A model generated the notes under the pieces. It was given only the letters and a program-made list of their open reading frames with translations. It searched no databases and was not told the origin of the DNA. This document shows positions 10,689-22,734 of a DNA stretch of 64,000 nt, piece by piece. The DNA comes from Cavia porcellus (Eukaryota; Chordata; Mammalia; Rodentia; Caviidae): the NCBI RefSeq assembly GCF_034190915.1, contig NW_026947711.1:62001-126000 (forward strand), given 5' to 3'. Both the position numbers and the translations under genes were made by a program. How positions within the stretch are numbered: position 1 is the first letter of the stretch; every line of letters starts with the position of its first letter.

Positions 10689-11894
10689 GTGCGCATTGTA
10701 TGGGTGTGTGTTACATTAGATTCACTAGTAGGAGTGAGAAAAACATCACGGGGTTGTGCGCATTGTATGGGTGTGTGTTACATTAGATTCACTAGTAGGA
10801 GTGAGAAAAACATCACGGGGTGGTGCGCATTGTATGGGTGTGTGTTACATTACATTCACTAGTAGGAGTGAGAAAAACATCACGGGGTGGTGCGCATTGC
10901 ACGGGTGTGTGTTACATTACATTCACTAGTAGCAGTGAGAAAAACATCACGGGGTGGTGCGCATTGTATGGGTTTGTGTTACATTACATTCACTAGTATC
11001 AGTGAGAAAAACATCACGGGGTGGTGCGCATTGTATGGGTGTGTGTTACATTACATTCACTAGTATCAGTGAGAAAAACATCACGGGGTGGAGCGCATTG
11101 TATGGGTGTGTGTTACATTACATTCACTAGTAGGAGTGAGAAAAACATCACGGGGTGGTGCTCATTGTATGGGTGTGTGTTACATTGCATTCACTAGTAG
11201 GTGTGAGAAAAACATCACGGGGTGGTGCGCATTGTATGGGTGTGTGTTACATTAGATTCACTAGTAGGAGTGAGAAAAACATAACGGGGTGGTGCGCATT
11301 GTATGGGTGTGTGTTACATTACATTCACTAGTAGGAGTGAGAAAAACATCACGGGGTGGTGCGCATTATATGGGTGTGTGTTACATTAGATTCACTAGTA
11401 GGAGTGAGAAAAACATCACGGGGTGGTGCGCATTGTATGGGTGTGTGTTACATTAGATTCACTAGTAGGAGTGAGAAAAACATCACAGGGTGGTGCGCAT
11501 TGTATGGGTGTGTGTTACATTACATTCACTAGTAGGAGTGAGAAAAACATCACGGGGTGGTGCGCATTGTATGGGTGTGTGTTACATTACATTCACCAAT
11601 AGGAGTGAGAAAAACATCACGGGGTGGTGCGCATTGTATGGGTGTGTGTTACATTACATTCACCACTAGGAGTGAGAAAAACATCACGGTGTGGTGCGCA
11701 TTGTATGGGTGTGTGTTACATTACATTCACCAGTAGGAGTGAGAAAAACATCACGGGGTGGTGCGCATTGTATGGGTGTGTGTTACATTACATTGACCAG
11801 TAGGAGTGAGAAAAACATCACGGGGTGGTGCGCATTGTATGGGTGTGTGTTACATTAGATTCACTAGTAGGAGTGAGAAAAACATCACGGGGTG

Positions 11895-12037
11895 ATGTGA
11901 ATCGGAGTGTCTGAATTAGGATAGGCAGTGAGTGGCAATGTAGGAGGGAGGAAAGCACCGCGGGGTGGTCAGCAGGGGGAGGTCAGGGAACATGCAGTGG
12001 CAATGTAGGATACGTTTCTTAAAAACATCGCGGGGTG
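11895..12037 (+). repeat. B-C dimer 13, class IIa
   Basis: gtcagcaggggg links it to dimer 10. 9 A follow. Confidence 0.95.
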
Positions 12038-12640
12038 GTGCGCATTGTATGGGTGTGTGTTACATTAGATTCACTAGTAGGAGTGAGAAAAACATCACGG
12101 GGTGGTGCGCATTGTATGGGTGTGTGTTACATTACATTCACTAGTAGGAGTGAGAAAAACATCACGGGGTGGTGCGCATTGTATGGGTGTGTGTTACATT
12201 ACATTCACTAGTAGGAGTGAGAAAAACATCACGGGAAGGTGCGCATTGTATGGGTGTGTGTTACATTACATTCACCACTAGGAGTGAGAAAAACATCACG
12301 GTGTGGTGCGCATTGTATGGGTGTGTGTTACATTACATTCACCAGTAGGAGTGAGAAAAACATCACGGGGTGGTGCGCATTGTATGGGTGTGTGTTACAT
12401 TACATTCACCAGTAGGAGTGAGAAAAACATCACGGGGTGGTGCGCATTGTATGGGTGTGTGTTACATTAGATTCATCAGTAGGAGTGAGAAAAACATCAC
12501 GGGGTGGTGCGCATTTTATGGGTGTGTGTTAAATTACTTTCACTAGTAGGAGTGAGAAAAACATCACGGGGTGGTGCGCATTGTATGGGTGTGTGTTACA
12601 TTACATTCACTAATAGGAGTGAGAAAAACATCACGGGGTG

Positions 12641-12782
12641 ATGTGAATCGGAGTGCCTGAATTAGGATAGGCAGTGAGTGGCAATGTAGGAGGGAGGAAG
12701 CACCGAGGGGTGGTCAGCATGGGGAGGTCAGGGAACATGCATTGGCAATGTAGGATAGGTTTCTTAAAAACATCGCGGGGTG
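12641..12782 (+). repeat. B-C dimer 14, class IIb
   Basis: gagtgcctg is private. 4 A follow. Confidence 0.95.
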
Positions 12783-13050
12783 GTGCGCATTGTATGGGTG
12801 TGTGTTACTTTAGATTCACTAGTAGGAGTGAGAAAAACATCACGGGGTGGTGCGCATTGTATGGGTGTGTGTTACATTACATTCACTAGTAGGAGTGAGA
12901 AAAACATCACGTGGTGGTGCGCATTGTATGGGTGTGTGTTACATTACATTCAATAGTAGGAGTGAGAAAAACATAACGGGTTGGTGCGCATTGTATGGGT
13001 GTGTGGTACATTACATTCACTAGTAGGAGTGAGAAAAACATCACGGGGTG

Positions 13051-13193
13051 GTGTGAATCGGAGGGTCTGAATTAGGATACGCAGTGAGTGGCAATGTAGG
13101 ATGGAGAAAAGCACCGCGGGGTGGTCAGCATGGGGAGGTCAGGGAACATGCAGTGGCAATGTAGGATAGGTTTCTGAAAAACATCGCGGGGTG
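13051..13193 (+). repeat. B-C dimer 15, class I
   Basis: aattaggatacgc form. 15 A follow. Confidence 0.95.
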
Positions 13194-13796
13194 GTGCGCA
13201 TTGTATGGGTGTGTGTTACATTAGATTCACTAGTAGGAGTGAGAAAAACATCACGGGGTTGTGCGCATTGTATGGGTGTGTGTTACATTAGATTCACTAG
13301 TAGGAGTGAGAAAAACATCACGGGGTGGTGCGCATTGTATGGGTGTGTGTTACATTAGATTCACTAGTAGGAGTGAGAAAAACATCACAGGGTGGTGCGC
13401 ATTGTATGGGTGTGTGTGACATTACATTCACTAGTAGGAGTGAGAAAAACATCACGGGGTGGTGCGCATTGTATGGGTGTGTGTTACATTACATTCACCA
13501 ATAGGAGTGAGAAAAACATCACGGGGTGGTGCGCATTGTATGGGTGTGTGTTACATTACATTCACCACTAGGAGTGAGAAAAACATCACGGTGTGGTGCG
13601 CATTGTATGGGTGTGTGTTACATTACATTCACCAGTAGGAGTGAGAAAAACATCACGGGGTGGTGCGCATTGTATGGGTGTGTGTTACATTACATTGACC
13701 AGTAGGAGTGAGAAAAACATCACGGGGTGGTGCGCATTGTATGGGTGTGTGTTACATTAGATTCACCAGTAGGAGTGAGAAAAACATCACGGGGTG

Positions 13797-13862
13797 GTGC
13801 GCATTGTATGGGTGTGTGTTAAATTACTTTCACTAGTAGGAGTGAGAAAACATCACGGTGTG
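13797..13862 (+). repeat. 66 bp phase-marker A monomer 4
   Basis: Marks the end of the shortened HOR that starts at 11895. Confidence 0.92.
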
Positions 13863-14197
13863 GTGCGCATTGTATGGGTGTGTGTTAAATTACATTCACT
13901 AGTAGGAGTGAGAAAAACATCACGGGGTGGTGCGCATTGTATGGGTGTGTGTTACATTACATTCACTAGTAGGAGTGAGAAAAACATCACGGGGTGGTGC
14001 GCATTGTATGGGTGTGTGTTACATTACATTCACTAGTAGGAGTGAGAAAAACATCACGGGGTGGTTCGCATTGTATGGGTGTGTGTTACATTACATTCAC
14101 TAGTAGGAGTGAGAAAAACATCACGGGAAGGTGCGCATTGTATGGGTGTGTGTTAAATTACATTCACTACTAGGAGTGAGAAAAACATAACGGGGTG

Positions 14198-14340
14198 GTG
14201 TGAATCAGAGGGTCTGAATTAGGATAGGCAGTGAGTGGCAATGTAGGATGGAGAAAAGCACTGCGGGGTGGTCAGCATGGGGAGGTTAGGGAACATGCAG
14301 TGGCAATGTAGGATAGGTTTCTGAAAAACTTCGCGGGGTG
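14198..14340 (+). repeat. B-C dimer 16, class III
   Basis: gaatcagaggg, gcactgcgg, ggttaggg and aacttcgcgg. Preceded by a ctactagg...cataacgg A monomer. 4 A follow. Confidence 0.95.
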
Positions 14341-14608
14341 GTGCGCATTGTATGGGTGTGTGTTACATTAGATTCACTAGTAGGAGTGAGAAAAACATCA
14401 CGGGGTTGTGCGCATTGTATGGGTGTGTGTTACATTACATTCACTAATAGGATTGAGAAAAACATCACAGGGTGGTGCGCATTGTATGGGTGTGTGTTAC
14501 ATTACATTCACTAGTAGCAGTGAGAAAAACATCACGGGGTGGTGCGCATTGTATGGGTGTGTGTTACATTACATTCACTAGTAGGAGTGAGAAAAACATC
14601 ACGGGGTG

Positions 14609-14751
14609 GTGTGAATCGGAGGGTCTGAATTAGGATACGCAGTGAGTGGCAATGTAGGATGGAGAAAAGCACCGCGGGGTGGTCAGCAAGGGGAGGTCAG
14701 GGAACATGCAGTGGCAATGTAGGATAGGTTTCTGAAAAACATTGCGGGGTG
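14609..14751 (+). repeat. B-C dimer 17, class I
   Basis: gtcagcaagggg and acattgcgg are private to this dimer and its duplicate. 9 A follow. Confidence 0.95.
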
Positions 14752-15354
14752 GTGCGCATTGTATGGGTGTGTGTTACATTACATTCACTAGTAGGAGTGA
14801 GAAAAACATCACGGGGTGGTGCGCATTGTATGGGTGTGTGTTACATTACATTCACTAGTAGCAGTGAGAAAAACATCACGGGGTTGTGCGCATTGTATGG
14901 GTGTGTGTTACATTAGATTCACTAGTAGGAGTGAGAAAAACATCACGGGGTGGTGCGCATTGTGTGGGTGTGTGTTACATTACATTCACTAGTAGCAGTG
15001 AGAAAAACATGACGGGGTGGTGCGCATTGTATGGGTGTGTGTTACATTACATTCACTAGTAGCAGTGAGAAAAACATCACGGGGTGGTGCGCATTGTATG
15101 GGTGTGTGTGACATTAGATTCACTAGTAGGAATGAGAAAAACATCACGGGGTGGTGCGCATTGTATGGGTGTGTGTTACATTACATTCACTAATAGGATT
15201 GAGAAAAACATCACGGGGTGGTGCGCATTGTATGGGTGTGTGTTACATTACATTCACTAGTAGGAGTGAGAAAAACATCACGGGGTGGTGCGCATTGTAT
15301 GGGTGTGTGTTACCTTACATTCACTAATAGGAGTGAGAAAAACATCACGGGGTG

Positions 15355-15497
15355 ATGTGAATCGGAGGGTCTGAATTAGGATACGCAGTGAGTGGCAATG
15401 TAGGATGGAGAAAAGCACCGCGGGGTGGTCAGCATGGGGAGGTCAGGGAACATGCAGTGGCAATGTAGGATAGGTTTCTTAAAAACATCGCGGGGTG
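15355..15497 (+). repeat. B-C dimer 18, class I/II chimera
   Basis: Class II left base (a) and upstream ctaatagg monomer, class I B half (gagggtctg, atggagaaaagc), then a class II C end (tttcttaaaa). 10 A follow. Confidence 0.92.
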
Positions 15498-16165
15498 GTG
15501 CGCATTGTATGGGTGTGTGGTACATTAGATTCACTAGTAGGAGTGAGAAAAACATCACGGGTTGGTGCGCATTGTATGGGTGTGTGTTACATTACATTGA
15601 CTACTAGGAGTGAGAAAAACATCACGGGGTGGTGCGCATTGTATGGGTGTGTGTTACATTACATTCACTAATAGGAGTGAGAAAAACATCACGGGGTGGT
15701 GCGCATTGTATGGGTGTGTTACATTACATTCACTAGTAGGAGTGAGAAAAACATCACGGGGTGGTGCGCATTGTATGGGTGTGTGTTACATTACATTCAC
15801 CACTAGGAGTGAGAAAAACATCACGGTGTGGTGCGCATTGTATGGGTGTGTGTTACATTACATTCACCAGTAGGAGTGAGAAAAACATCACGGGGTGGTG
15901 CGCATTGTATGGGTGTGTGTTACATTACATTCACCAGTAGGAGTGAGAAAAACATCACGGGGTGGTGCGCATTGTATGGGTGTGTGTTACATTAGATTCA
16001 TCAGTAGGAGTGAGAAAAACATCACGGGGTGGTGCGCATTTTATGGGTGTGTGTTAAATTACTTTCACTAGTAGGAGTGAGAAAAACATCACGGGGTGGT
16101 GCGCATTGTATGGGTGTGTGTTACATTACATTCACTAATAGGAGTGAGAAAAACATCACGGGGTG

Positions 16166-16307
16166 ATGTGAATCGGAGTGTCTGAATTAGGATAGGCAGT
16201 GAGTGGCAATGTAGGAGGGAGGAAGCACCGAGGGGTGGTCAGCATGGGGAGGTCAGGGAACATGCATTGGCAATGTAGGATAGGTTTCTTAAAAACATCG
16301 CGGGGTG
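16166..16307 (+). repeat. B-C dimer 19, class IIb
   Basis: Duplicate of dimer 14 at +3525 bp with gagtgtctg restored. 4 A follow. Confidence 0.95.
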
Positions 16308-16575
16308 GTGCGCATTGTATGGGTGTGTGTTACTTTAGATTCACTAGTAGGAGTGAGAAAAACATCACGGGGTGGTGCGCATTGTATGGGTGTGTGTTAC
16401 ATTACATTCACTAGTAGGAGTGAGAAAAACATCACGTGGTGGTGCGCATTGTATGGGTGTGTGTTACATTACATTCAATAGTAGGAGTGAGAAAAACATA
16501 ACGGGTTGGTGCGCATTGTATGGGTGTGTGGTACATTACATTCACTAGTAGGAGTGAGAAAAACATCACGGGGTG

Positions 16576-16718
16576 GTGTGAATCGGAGGGTCTGAATTAG
16601 GATACGCAGTGAGTGGCAATGTAGGATGGAGAAAAGCACCGCGGGGTGGTCAGCATGGGGAGGTCAGGGAACATGCAGTGGCAATGTAGGATAGGTTTCT
16701 GAAAAACATCGCGGGGTG
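16576..16718 (+). repeat. B-C dimer 20, class I
   Basis: Duplicate of dimer 15. 15 A follow. Confidence 0.95.
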
Positions 16719-17321
16719 GTGCGCATTGTATGGGTGTGTGTTACATTAGATTCACTAGTAGGAGTGAGAAAAACATCACGGGGTTGTGCGCATTGTATGG
16801 GTGTGTGTTACATTAGATTCACTAGTAGGAGTGAGAAAAACATCACGGGGTGGTGCGCATTGTATGGGTGTGTGTTACATTAGATTCACTAGTAGGAGTG
16901 AGAAAAACATCACAGGGTGGTGCGCATTGTATGGGTGTGTGTGACATTACATTCACTAGTAGGAGTGAGAAAAACATCACGGGGTGGTGCGCATTGTATG
17001 GGTGTGTGTTACATTACATTCACCAATAGGAGTGAGAAAAACATCACGGGGTGGTGCGCATTGTATGGGTGTGTGTTACATTACATTCACCACTAGGAGT
17101 GAGAAAAACATCACGGTGTGGTGCGCATTGTATGGGTGTGTGTTACATTACATTCACCAGTAGGAGTGAGAAAAACATCACGGGGTGGTGCGCATTGTAT
17201 GGGTGTGTGTTACATTACATTGACCAGTAGGAGTGAGAAAAACATCACGGGGTGGTGCGCATTGTATGGGTGTGTGTTACATTAGATTCACCAGTAGGAG
17301 TGAGAAAAACATCACGGGGTG

Positions 17322-17387
17322 GTGCGCATTGTATGGGTGTGTGTTAAATTACTTTCACTAGTAGGAGTGAGAAAACATCACGGTGTG
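17322..17387 (+). repeat. 66 bp phase-marker A monomer 5
   Basis: Copy of the marker at 13797 in the 3525 bp duplication. Confidence 0.92.
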
Positions 17388-17722
17388 GTGCGCATTGTAT
17401 GGGTGTGTGTTAAATTACATTCACTAGTAGGAGTGAGAAAAACATCACGGGGTGGTGCGCATTGTATGGGTGTGTGTTACATTACATTCACTAGTAGGAG
17501 TGAGAAAAACATCACGGGGTGGTGCGCATTGTATGGGTGTGTGTTACATTACATTCACTAGTAGGAGTGAGAAAAACATCACGGGGTGGTTCGCATTGTA
17601 TGGGTGTGTGTTACATTACATTCACTAGTAGGAGTGAGAAAAACATCACGGGAAGGTGCGCATTGTATGGGTGTGTGTTAAATTACATTCACTACTAGGA
17701 GTGAGAAAAACATAACGGGGTG

Positions 17723-17865
17723 GTGTGAATCAGAGGGTCTGAATTAGGATAGGCAGTGAGTGGCAATGTAGGATGGAGAAAAGCACTGCGGGGTGGTCAG
17801 CATGGGGAGGTTAGGGAACATGCAGTGGCAATGTAGGATAGGTTTCTGAAAAACTTCGCGGGGTG
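17723..17865 (+). repeat. B-C dimer 21, class III
   Basis: Duplicate of dimer 16. 4 A follow. Confidence 0.95.
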
Positions 17866-18133
17866 GTGCGCATTGTATGGGTGTGTGTTACATTAGATTC
17901 ACTAGTAGGAGTGAGAAAAACATCACGGGGTTGTGCGCATTGTATGGGTGTGTGTTACATTACATTCACTAATAGGATTGAGAAAAACATCACAGGGTGG
18001 TGCGCATTGTATGGGTGTGTGTTACATTACATTCACTAGTAGCAGTGAGAAAAACATCACGGGGTGGTGCGCATTGTATGGGTGTGTGTTACATTACATT
18101 CACTAGTAGGAGTGAGAAAAACATCACGGGGTG

Positions 18134-18276
18134 GTGTGAATCGGAGGGTCTGAATTAGGATACGCAGTGAGTGGCAATGTAGGATGGAGAAAAGCACCGC
18201 GGGGTGGTCAGCAAGGGGAGGTCAGGGAACATGCAGTGGCAATGTAGGATAGGTTTCTGAAAAACATTGCGGGGTG
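18134..18276 (+). repeat. B-C dimer 22, class I
   Basis: Duplicate of dimer 17, keeping gtcagcaagggg. 9 A follow. Confidence 0.95.
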
Positions 18277-18879
18277 GTGCGCATTGTATGGGTGTGTGTT
18301 ACATTACATTCACTAGTAGGAGTGAGAAAAACATCACGGGGTGGTGCGCATTGTATGGGTGTGTGTTACATTACATTCACTAGTAGCAGTGAGAAAAACA
18401 TCACGGGGTTGTGCGCATTGTATGGGTGTGTGTTACATTAGATTCACTAGTAGGAGTGAGAAAAACATCACGGGGTGGTGCGCATTGTGTGGGTGTGTGT
18501 TACATTACATTCACTAGTAGCAGTGAGAAAAACATGACGGGGTGGTGCGCATTGTATGGGTGTGTGTTACATTACATTCACTAGTAGCAGTGAGAAAAAC
18601 ATCACGGGGTGGTGCGCATTGTATGGGTGTGTGTGACATTAGATTCACTAGTAGGAATGAGAAAAACATCACGGGGTGGTGCGCATTGTATGGGTGTGTG
18701 TTACATTACATTCACTAATAGGATTGAGAAAAACATCACGGGGTGGTGCGCATTGTATGGGTGTGTGTTACATTACATTCACTAGTAGGAGTGAGAAAAA
18801 CATCACGGGGTGGTGCGCATTGTATGGGTGTGTGTTACCTTACATTCACTAATAGGAGTGAGAAAAACATCACGGGGTG

Positions 18880-19022
18880 ATGTGAATCGGAGGGTCTGAA
18901 TTAGGATACGCAGTGAGTGGCAATGTAGGATGGAGAAAAGCACCGCGGGGTGGTCAGCATGGGGAGGTCAGGGAACATGCAGTGGCAATGTAGGATAGGT
19001 TTCTTAAAAACATCGCGGGGTT
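18880..19022 (+). repeat. B-C dimer 23, class I/II chimera
   Basis: Duplicate of dimer 18, ending cggggtt in place of cggggtg. 6 A follow. Confidence 0.92.
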
Positions 19023-19420
19023 GTGCGCATTGTATGGGTGTGTGGTACATTAGATTCACTAGTAGGAGTGAGAAAAACATCACGGGTTGGTGCGCATTGT
19101 ATGGGTGTGTGTTACATTACATTGACTACTAGGAGTGAGAAAAACATCACGGGGTGGTGCGCATTGTATGGGTGTGTGTTACATTACATTCACTAATAGG
19201 AGTGAGAAAAACGTCACGGGGTGGTGCGCATTGTATGGGTGTGTTACATTACATTCACTAGTAGGAGTGAGAAAAACATCACGGGGTGGTGCGCATTGTA
19301 TGGGTGTGTGTTACATTACATTCACTAGTAGGAGTGAGAAAAACATCACGGGGTGGTGCGCATTGTATGGGTGTGTTACATTACATTGACTACTAGGAGT
19401 GAGAAAAACATCACGGGGTG

Positions 19421-19563
19421 GTGTGAATCAGAGGGTCTAAATTAGGATAGGCAGTGAGTGGCAATGTAGGATGGAGAAAAGCACTGCGGGGTGGTCAGCA
19501 TGGGGAGGTCAGGGAACATGCAGTGGCAATGTAGGATAGGTTTCTGAAAAACATCGCGGGGTT
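19421..19563 (+). repeat. B-C dimer 24, class III
   Basis: gagggtctaaatt is private; it has gtcaggg and acatcgcgg, so it is a less derived class III. 14 A follow. Confidence 0.93.
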
Positions 19564-19965
19564 GTGCGCATTGTATGGGTGTGTGTTACATTAGATTCAC
19601 TAGTAGGAGTGAGAAAAACATCACGGGGTGGTGCGCATTGTATGGGTGTGTGTTACATTACATTCACTAATAGGATTGAGAAAAACATCACGGGGTGGTG
19701 CGCATTGTATGGGTGTGTGTTACATTACATTCACTAGTAGGAGTGAGAAAAACATCACGGGGTGGTGCGCATTGTATGGGTGTGTGTTACATTACATTCA
19801 CTAGTAGGAGTGAGAAAAACATCACGGGGTGGTGCGCATTGTATGGGTGTGTGTTACATTACACTCACTAGTATCAGTGAGAAAAACATCACGGGGTGGT
19901 GCGCATTGTATGGGTGAGTGTTACATTACATTCACTAGTAGGAGTGAGAAAAACATCACGGGGTG

Positions 19966-20310
19966 GTGTGCATTGTATGGGTGTGTGTTACATTGCACTC
20001 ACTAGTAGGAGTGAGAAAAATATCACGGGGTGGTGCGCATTGTATGGGTGTGTGTTACATTACATTCACTAATAGGAGTGAGAAAAACATCACGGGGTGG
20101 TGCGCATTGTATCGGTGTGTGTTACATTACATTCACTAGTAGGAGTGAGAAAACCATCACGGGGTGGTGCGCATTGTATGGGTGTGTTTTACATTACATT
20201 CACTAGTAGGAGTGAGAAAAACATCAAGGGGTGGTGCGCATTGTATGGGTGTGTGTTACATTACATTCACTAGTAGGAGTGACAAAAACATCACGGGGTG
20301 GTGCGCATTG
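19966..20310 (+). repeat. 345 bp segment, copy 1 (1220 bp period)
   Basis: Five A monomers with unusual variants in fixed order (cattgcactc, aaaaatatc, tatcggtg, aaaccatc, gtgttttac, atcaagggg, gacaaaaac) are copied 1220 bp downstream. Confidence 0.85.
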
Positions 20311-20497
20311 TATGGGTGTGTTACATTACATTCACTAGTAGGAGTGAGAAAAACATCACGGGGTGGTGCGCATTGTATGGGTGTGTGTTACATTACATTC
20401 ACTAGTAGGAGTGAGAAAAACATCACGGGGTGGTGCGCATTGTATGGGTGTGTTACATTACATTGACTACTAGGAGTGAGAAAAACATCACGGGGTG

Positions 20498-20640
20498 GTG
20501 TGAATCAGAGGGTCTGAATTAGGATAGGCAGTGAGTGGCAATGTAGGATGGAGAAAAGCACTGCGGGGTGGTCAGCATGGGGAGGTCAGGGAACATGCAG
20601 TGGCAATGTAGGATAGGTTTCTGAAAAACATCGCGGGGTT
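20498..20640 (+). repeat. B-C dimer 25, class III
   Basis: As dimer 24 with gagggtctgaatt. 4 A follow. Confidence 0.93.
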
Positions 20641-20908
20641 GTGCGCATTGTATGGGTGTGTGTTACATTAGATTCACTAGTAGGAGTGAGAAAAACATCA
20701 CGGGGTGGTGCGCATTGTATGGGTGTGTGTTACATTACATTCACTAATAGGATTGAGAAAAACATCACGGGGTGGTGCGCATTGTATGGGTGTGTGTTAC
20801 ATTACATTCACTAGTAGGAGTGAGAAAAACATCACGGGGTGGTGCGCATTGTATGGGTGTGTGTTACATTACATTCACTAGTAGGAGTGAGAAAAACATC
20901 ACGGGGTG

Positions 20909-21051
20909 GTGTGAATCGGAGGGTCTGAATTAGGATATGCAGTGAGTGGCAATGTAGGATGGAGAAAAGCACCGCGGGGTGGTCAGCATGGGGAGGTCAG
21001 GGAACATGCAGTGGCAATGTAGGATAGGTTTCTGAAAAACATCGCGGGGTG
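20909..21051 (+). repeat. B-C dimer 26, class I
   Basis: ggatatgc is private. 17 A follow. Confidence 0.95.
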
Positions 21052-21185
21052 GTGCGCATTGTATGGGTGTGTGATACATTACATTCACTAGTAGGAGTGA
21101 GAAAAACATCACGGGGTGGTGCGCATTGTATGGGTGTGTGTTCCGTTACATTCACTAGTAGCAGTGAGAAAAACATCACGGGGTT

Positions 21186-21530
21186 GTGCGCATTGTATGG
21201 GTGTGTGTTACATTGCACTCACTAGTAGGAGTGAGAAAAATATCACGGGGTGGTGCGCATTGTATGGGTGTGTGTTACATTACATTCACTAATAGGAGTG
21301 AGAAAAACATCACGGGGTGGTGCGCATTGTATCGGTGTGTGTTACATTACATTCACTAGTAGGAGTGAGAAAACCATCACGGGGTGGTGCGCATTGTATG
21401 GGTGTGTTTTACATTACATTCACTAGTAGGAGTGAGAAAAACATCAAGGGGTGGTGCGCATTGTATGGGTGTGTGTTACATTACATTCACTAGTAGGAGT
21501 GACAAAAACATCACGGGGTGGTGCGCATTG
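21186..21530 (+). repeat. 345 bp segment, copy 2 (1220 bp period)
   Basis: This segment carries the same variants in the same order as 19966-20310, but lies after a class I dimer, where copy 1 lies before a class III dimer. The 1220 bp period differs from the neighbouring 1077 bp period, so two separate exchanges shaped this region. Confidence 0.85.
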
Positions 21531-21855
21531 TATGGGTGTGTGTTACATTACATTCACTAGTAGGAGTGAGAAAAACATCACGGGGTGGTGCGCATTGTAT
21601 GGGTGTGTGTTACATTACATTCACTAGTAGGAGTGAGAAAAACATCACGGGGTGGTGCGCATTGTATGGGTGTGTGTTACATTACATTCACTAGTAGGAG
21701 TGAGAAAAACATCACGGGGTGGTGCGCATTGTATGGGTGTGTGTTACATTACATTCACCAGTAGGAGTGAGAAAAACATCACGGGGTGGTGCGCATTGTA
21801 TGGGTGTGTGTTACATTACATTCACCACTAGGAGTGAGAAAAACATCACGGGGTG

Positions 21856-22734
21856 GTGCGCATTGTATGGGTGTGTGTTACATTACATTCACCACTAGGA
21901 GTGAGAAAAACATCACGGTGTGGTGCGCATTGTATGGGTGTGTGTTACATTACATTCACCAGTAGGAGTGAGAAAAACATCACGGGGTGGTGCGCATTGT
22001 ATGGGTGTGTGTTACATTACATTCATCAGTAGGAGTGAGAAAAACATCACGGGGTGGTGCGCATTGTATTGGTGTGTGTTACATTACATTCACCAGTAGG
22101 AGTGAGAAAAACATCACCGGGTGGTGCGCATTGTATGGGTGTGTGTTACATTACATTCACTAGTAGGAGTGAGAAATCATCACGGGGTGGTGTGAATCGG
22201 AGGGTCTGAATTAGGATACGCAGTGAGTGGCAATGTAGGATGGAGAAAAGCACCGCGGGGTGATCAGCATGGGGAGGTCAGGGAACATGCAGTGGCAAAG
22301 TAGGATAGGTTTCTGAAAAACATCACGGGGTGGTGCGCATTGTATGGGTGTGTGCTACATTACATTCACTAGTAGGAGTGAGAAAAACATCACGGGGTGG
22401 TGCGCATTGTATGGGTGTGTGTTACATTACATTCACTAGTAGCAGTGAGAAAAACATCACGGGGTTGTGCGCATTGTATGGGTGTGTGTTACATTAGATT
22501 CACTAGTAGGAGTGAGAAAAACATCACGGGGTGGTGCGCATTGTATGGGTGTGTGTTACATTACATTCACTAGTAGCATTGAGAAAAACATCACGGGGTG
22601 GTGCGCATTGTATGGGTGTGTGTTACATTACATTCACTAGTAGCAGTGAGAAAAACATCACGGGGTGGTGCGCATTGTATGGGTGTGTGTTACATTAGAT
22701 TCACTAGTAGGGGTGAGAAAAACATCACGGGGTG
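21856..22734 (+). repeat. 879 bp tandem duplication, copy 1
   Basis: The segment contains the A variants ccactagg, caccagtagg, catcagtagg, attggtg, caccgggtgg and a 66 bp aaatcatc monomer, then a class I dimer at 22190 and six A monomers. Confidence 0.9.
22190..22332 (+). repeat. B-C dimer 27, class I (gatcagc subtype)
   Basis: gtgatcagc, ggcaaagtagg and acatcacgg define a subtype seen only at 22.2-30.8 kb. 11 A follow. Confidence 0.95.

Larger units (their letters stand above)
10001..11090 (+). repeat. 545 bp tandem duplication (class I dimer + 6A)
   Basis: 10001-10545 and 10546-11090 share the same order of A variants after the dimer: ttagatt, ttgtgcgc with ttagatt, consensus, attgcacgg with cagtg, gggtttg with tatcag. 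The last monomer of copy 1 switches to the gtggtatatt form that precedes class I dimers, placing the exchange junction there. Confidence 0.85.
9389..11894 (+). repeat. Rearranged higher-order repeat (IIa-7A-I-6A-I-18A)
   Basis: This 2506 bp block has the length class of the HOR but lacks the IIb dimer and carries class I twice. The second class I segment repeats the first with a period of 545 bp (143 + 6 x 67). It looks like an HOR altered by unequal exchange. Confidence 0.85.
11895..14197 (+). repeat. Shortened canonical HOR (IIa-9A-IIb-4A-I-15A)
   Basis: This 2303 bp block repeats the canonical dimer order of the first 9.4 kb with shorter A runs and ends with the 66 bp marker monomer at 13797. 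A class III dimer follows at 14198. Confidence 0.88.
12239..15763 (+). repeat. 3525 bp segmental tandem duplication, copy 1
   Basis: The order of dimers (IIb, I, III, I, I/II chimera) and every A variant is reproduced exactly 3525 bp downstream. The left limit is set by cgggaagg at about 12234, where copy 2 has cggggtgg. Confidence 0.92.
15764..19288 (+). repeat. 3525 bp segmental tandem duplication, copy 2
   Basis: Copy 2 is nearly identical to copy 1. By eye I found only about three differences: 12655 c versus t here, ttgtgcgc at about 19020 against tggtgcgc, and acgtcacgg at about 19213 against acatcacgg. Such identity over 3.5 kb means a very recent event, or an assembly duplication that read depth would reveal. 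Confidence 0.9.
19421..20908 (+). repeat. Class III block repeated at 1077 bp
   Basis: A class III dimer plus the following four A monomers at 19421-19831 recurs at 20498-20908, including ttgtgcgc, ttagatt and ctaataggattg in order. Both copies are preceded by a 65 bp A monomer and a ttgactactagg monomer. Confidence 0.82.
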
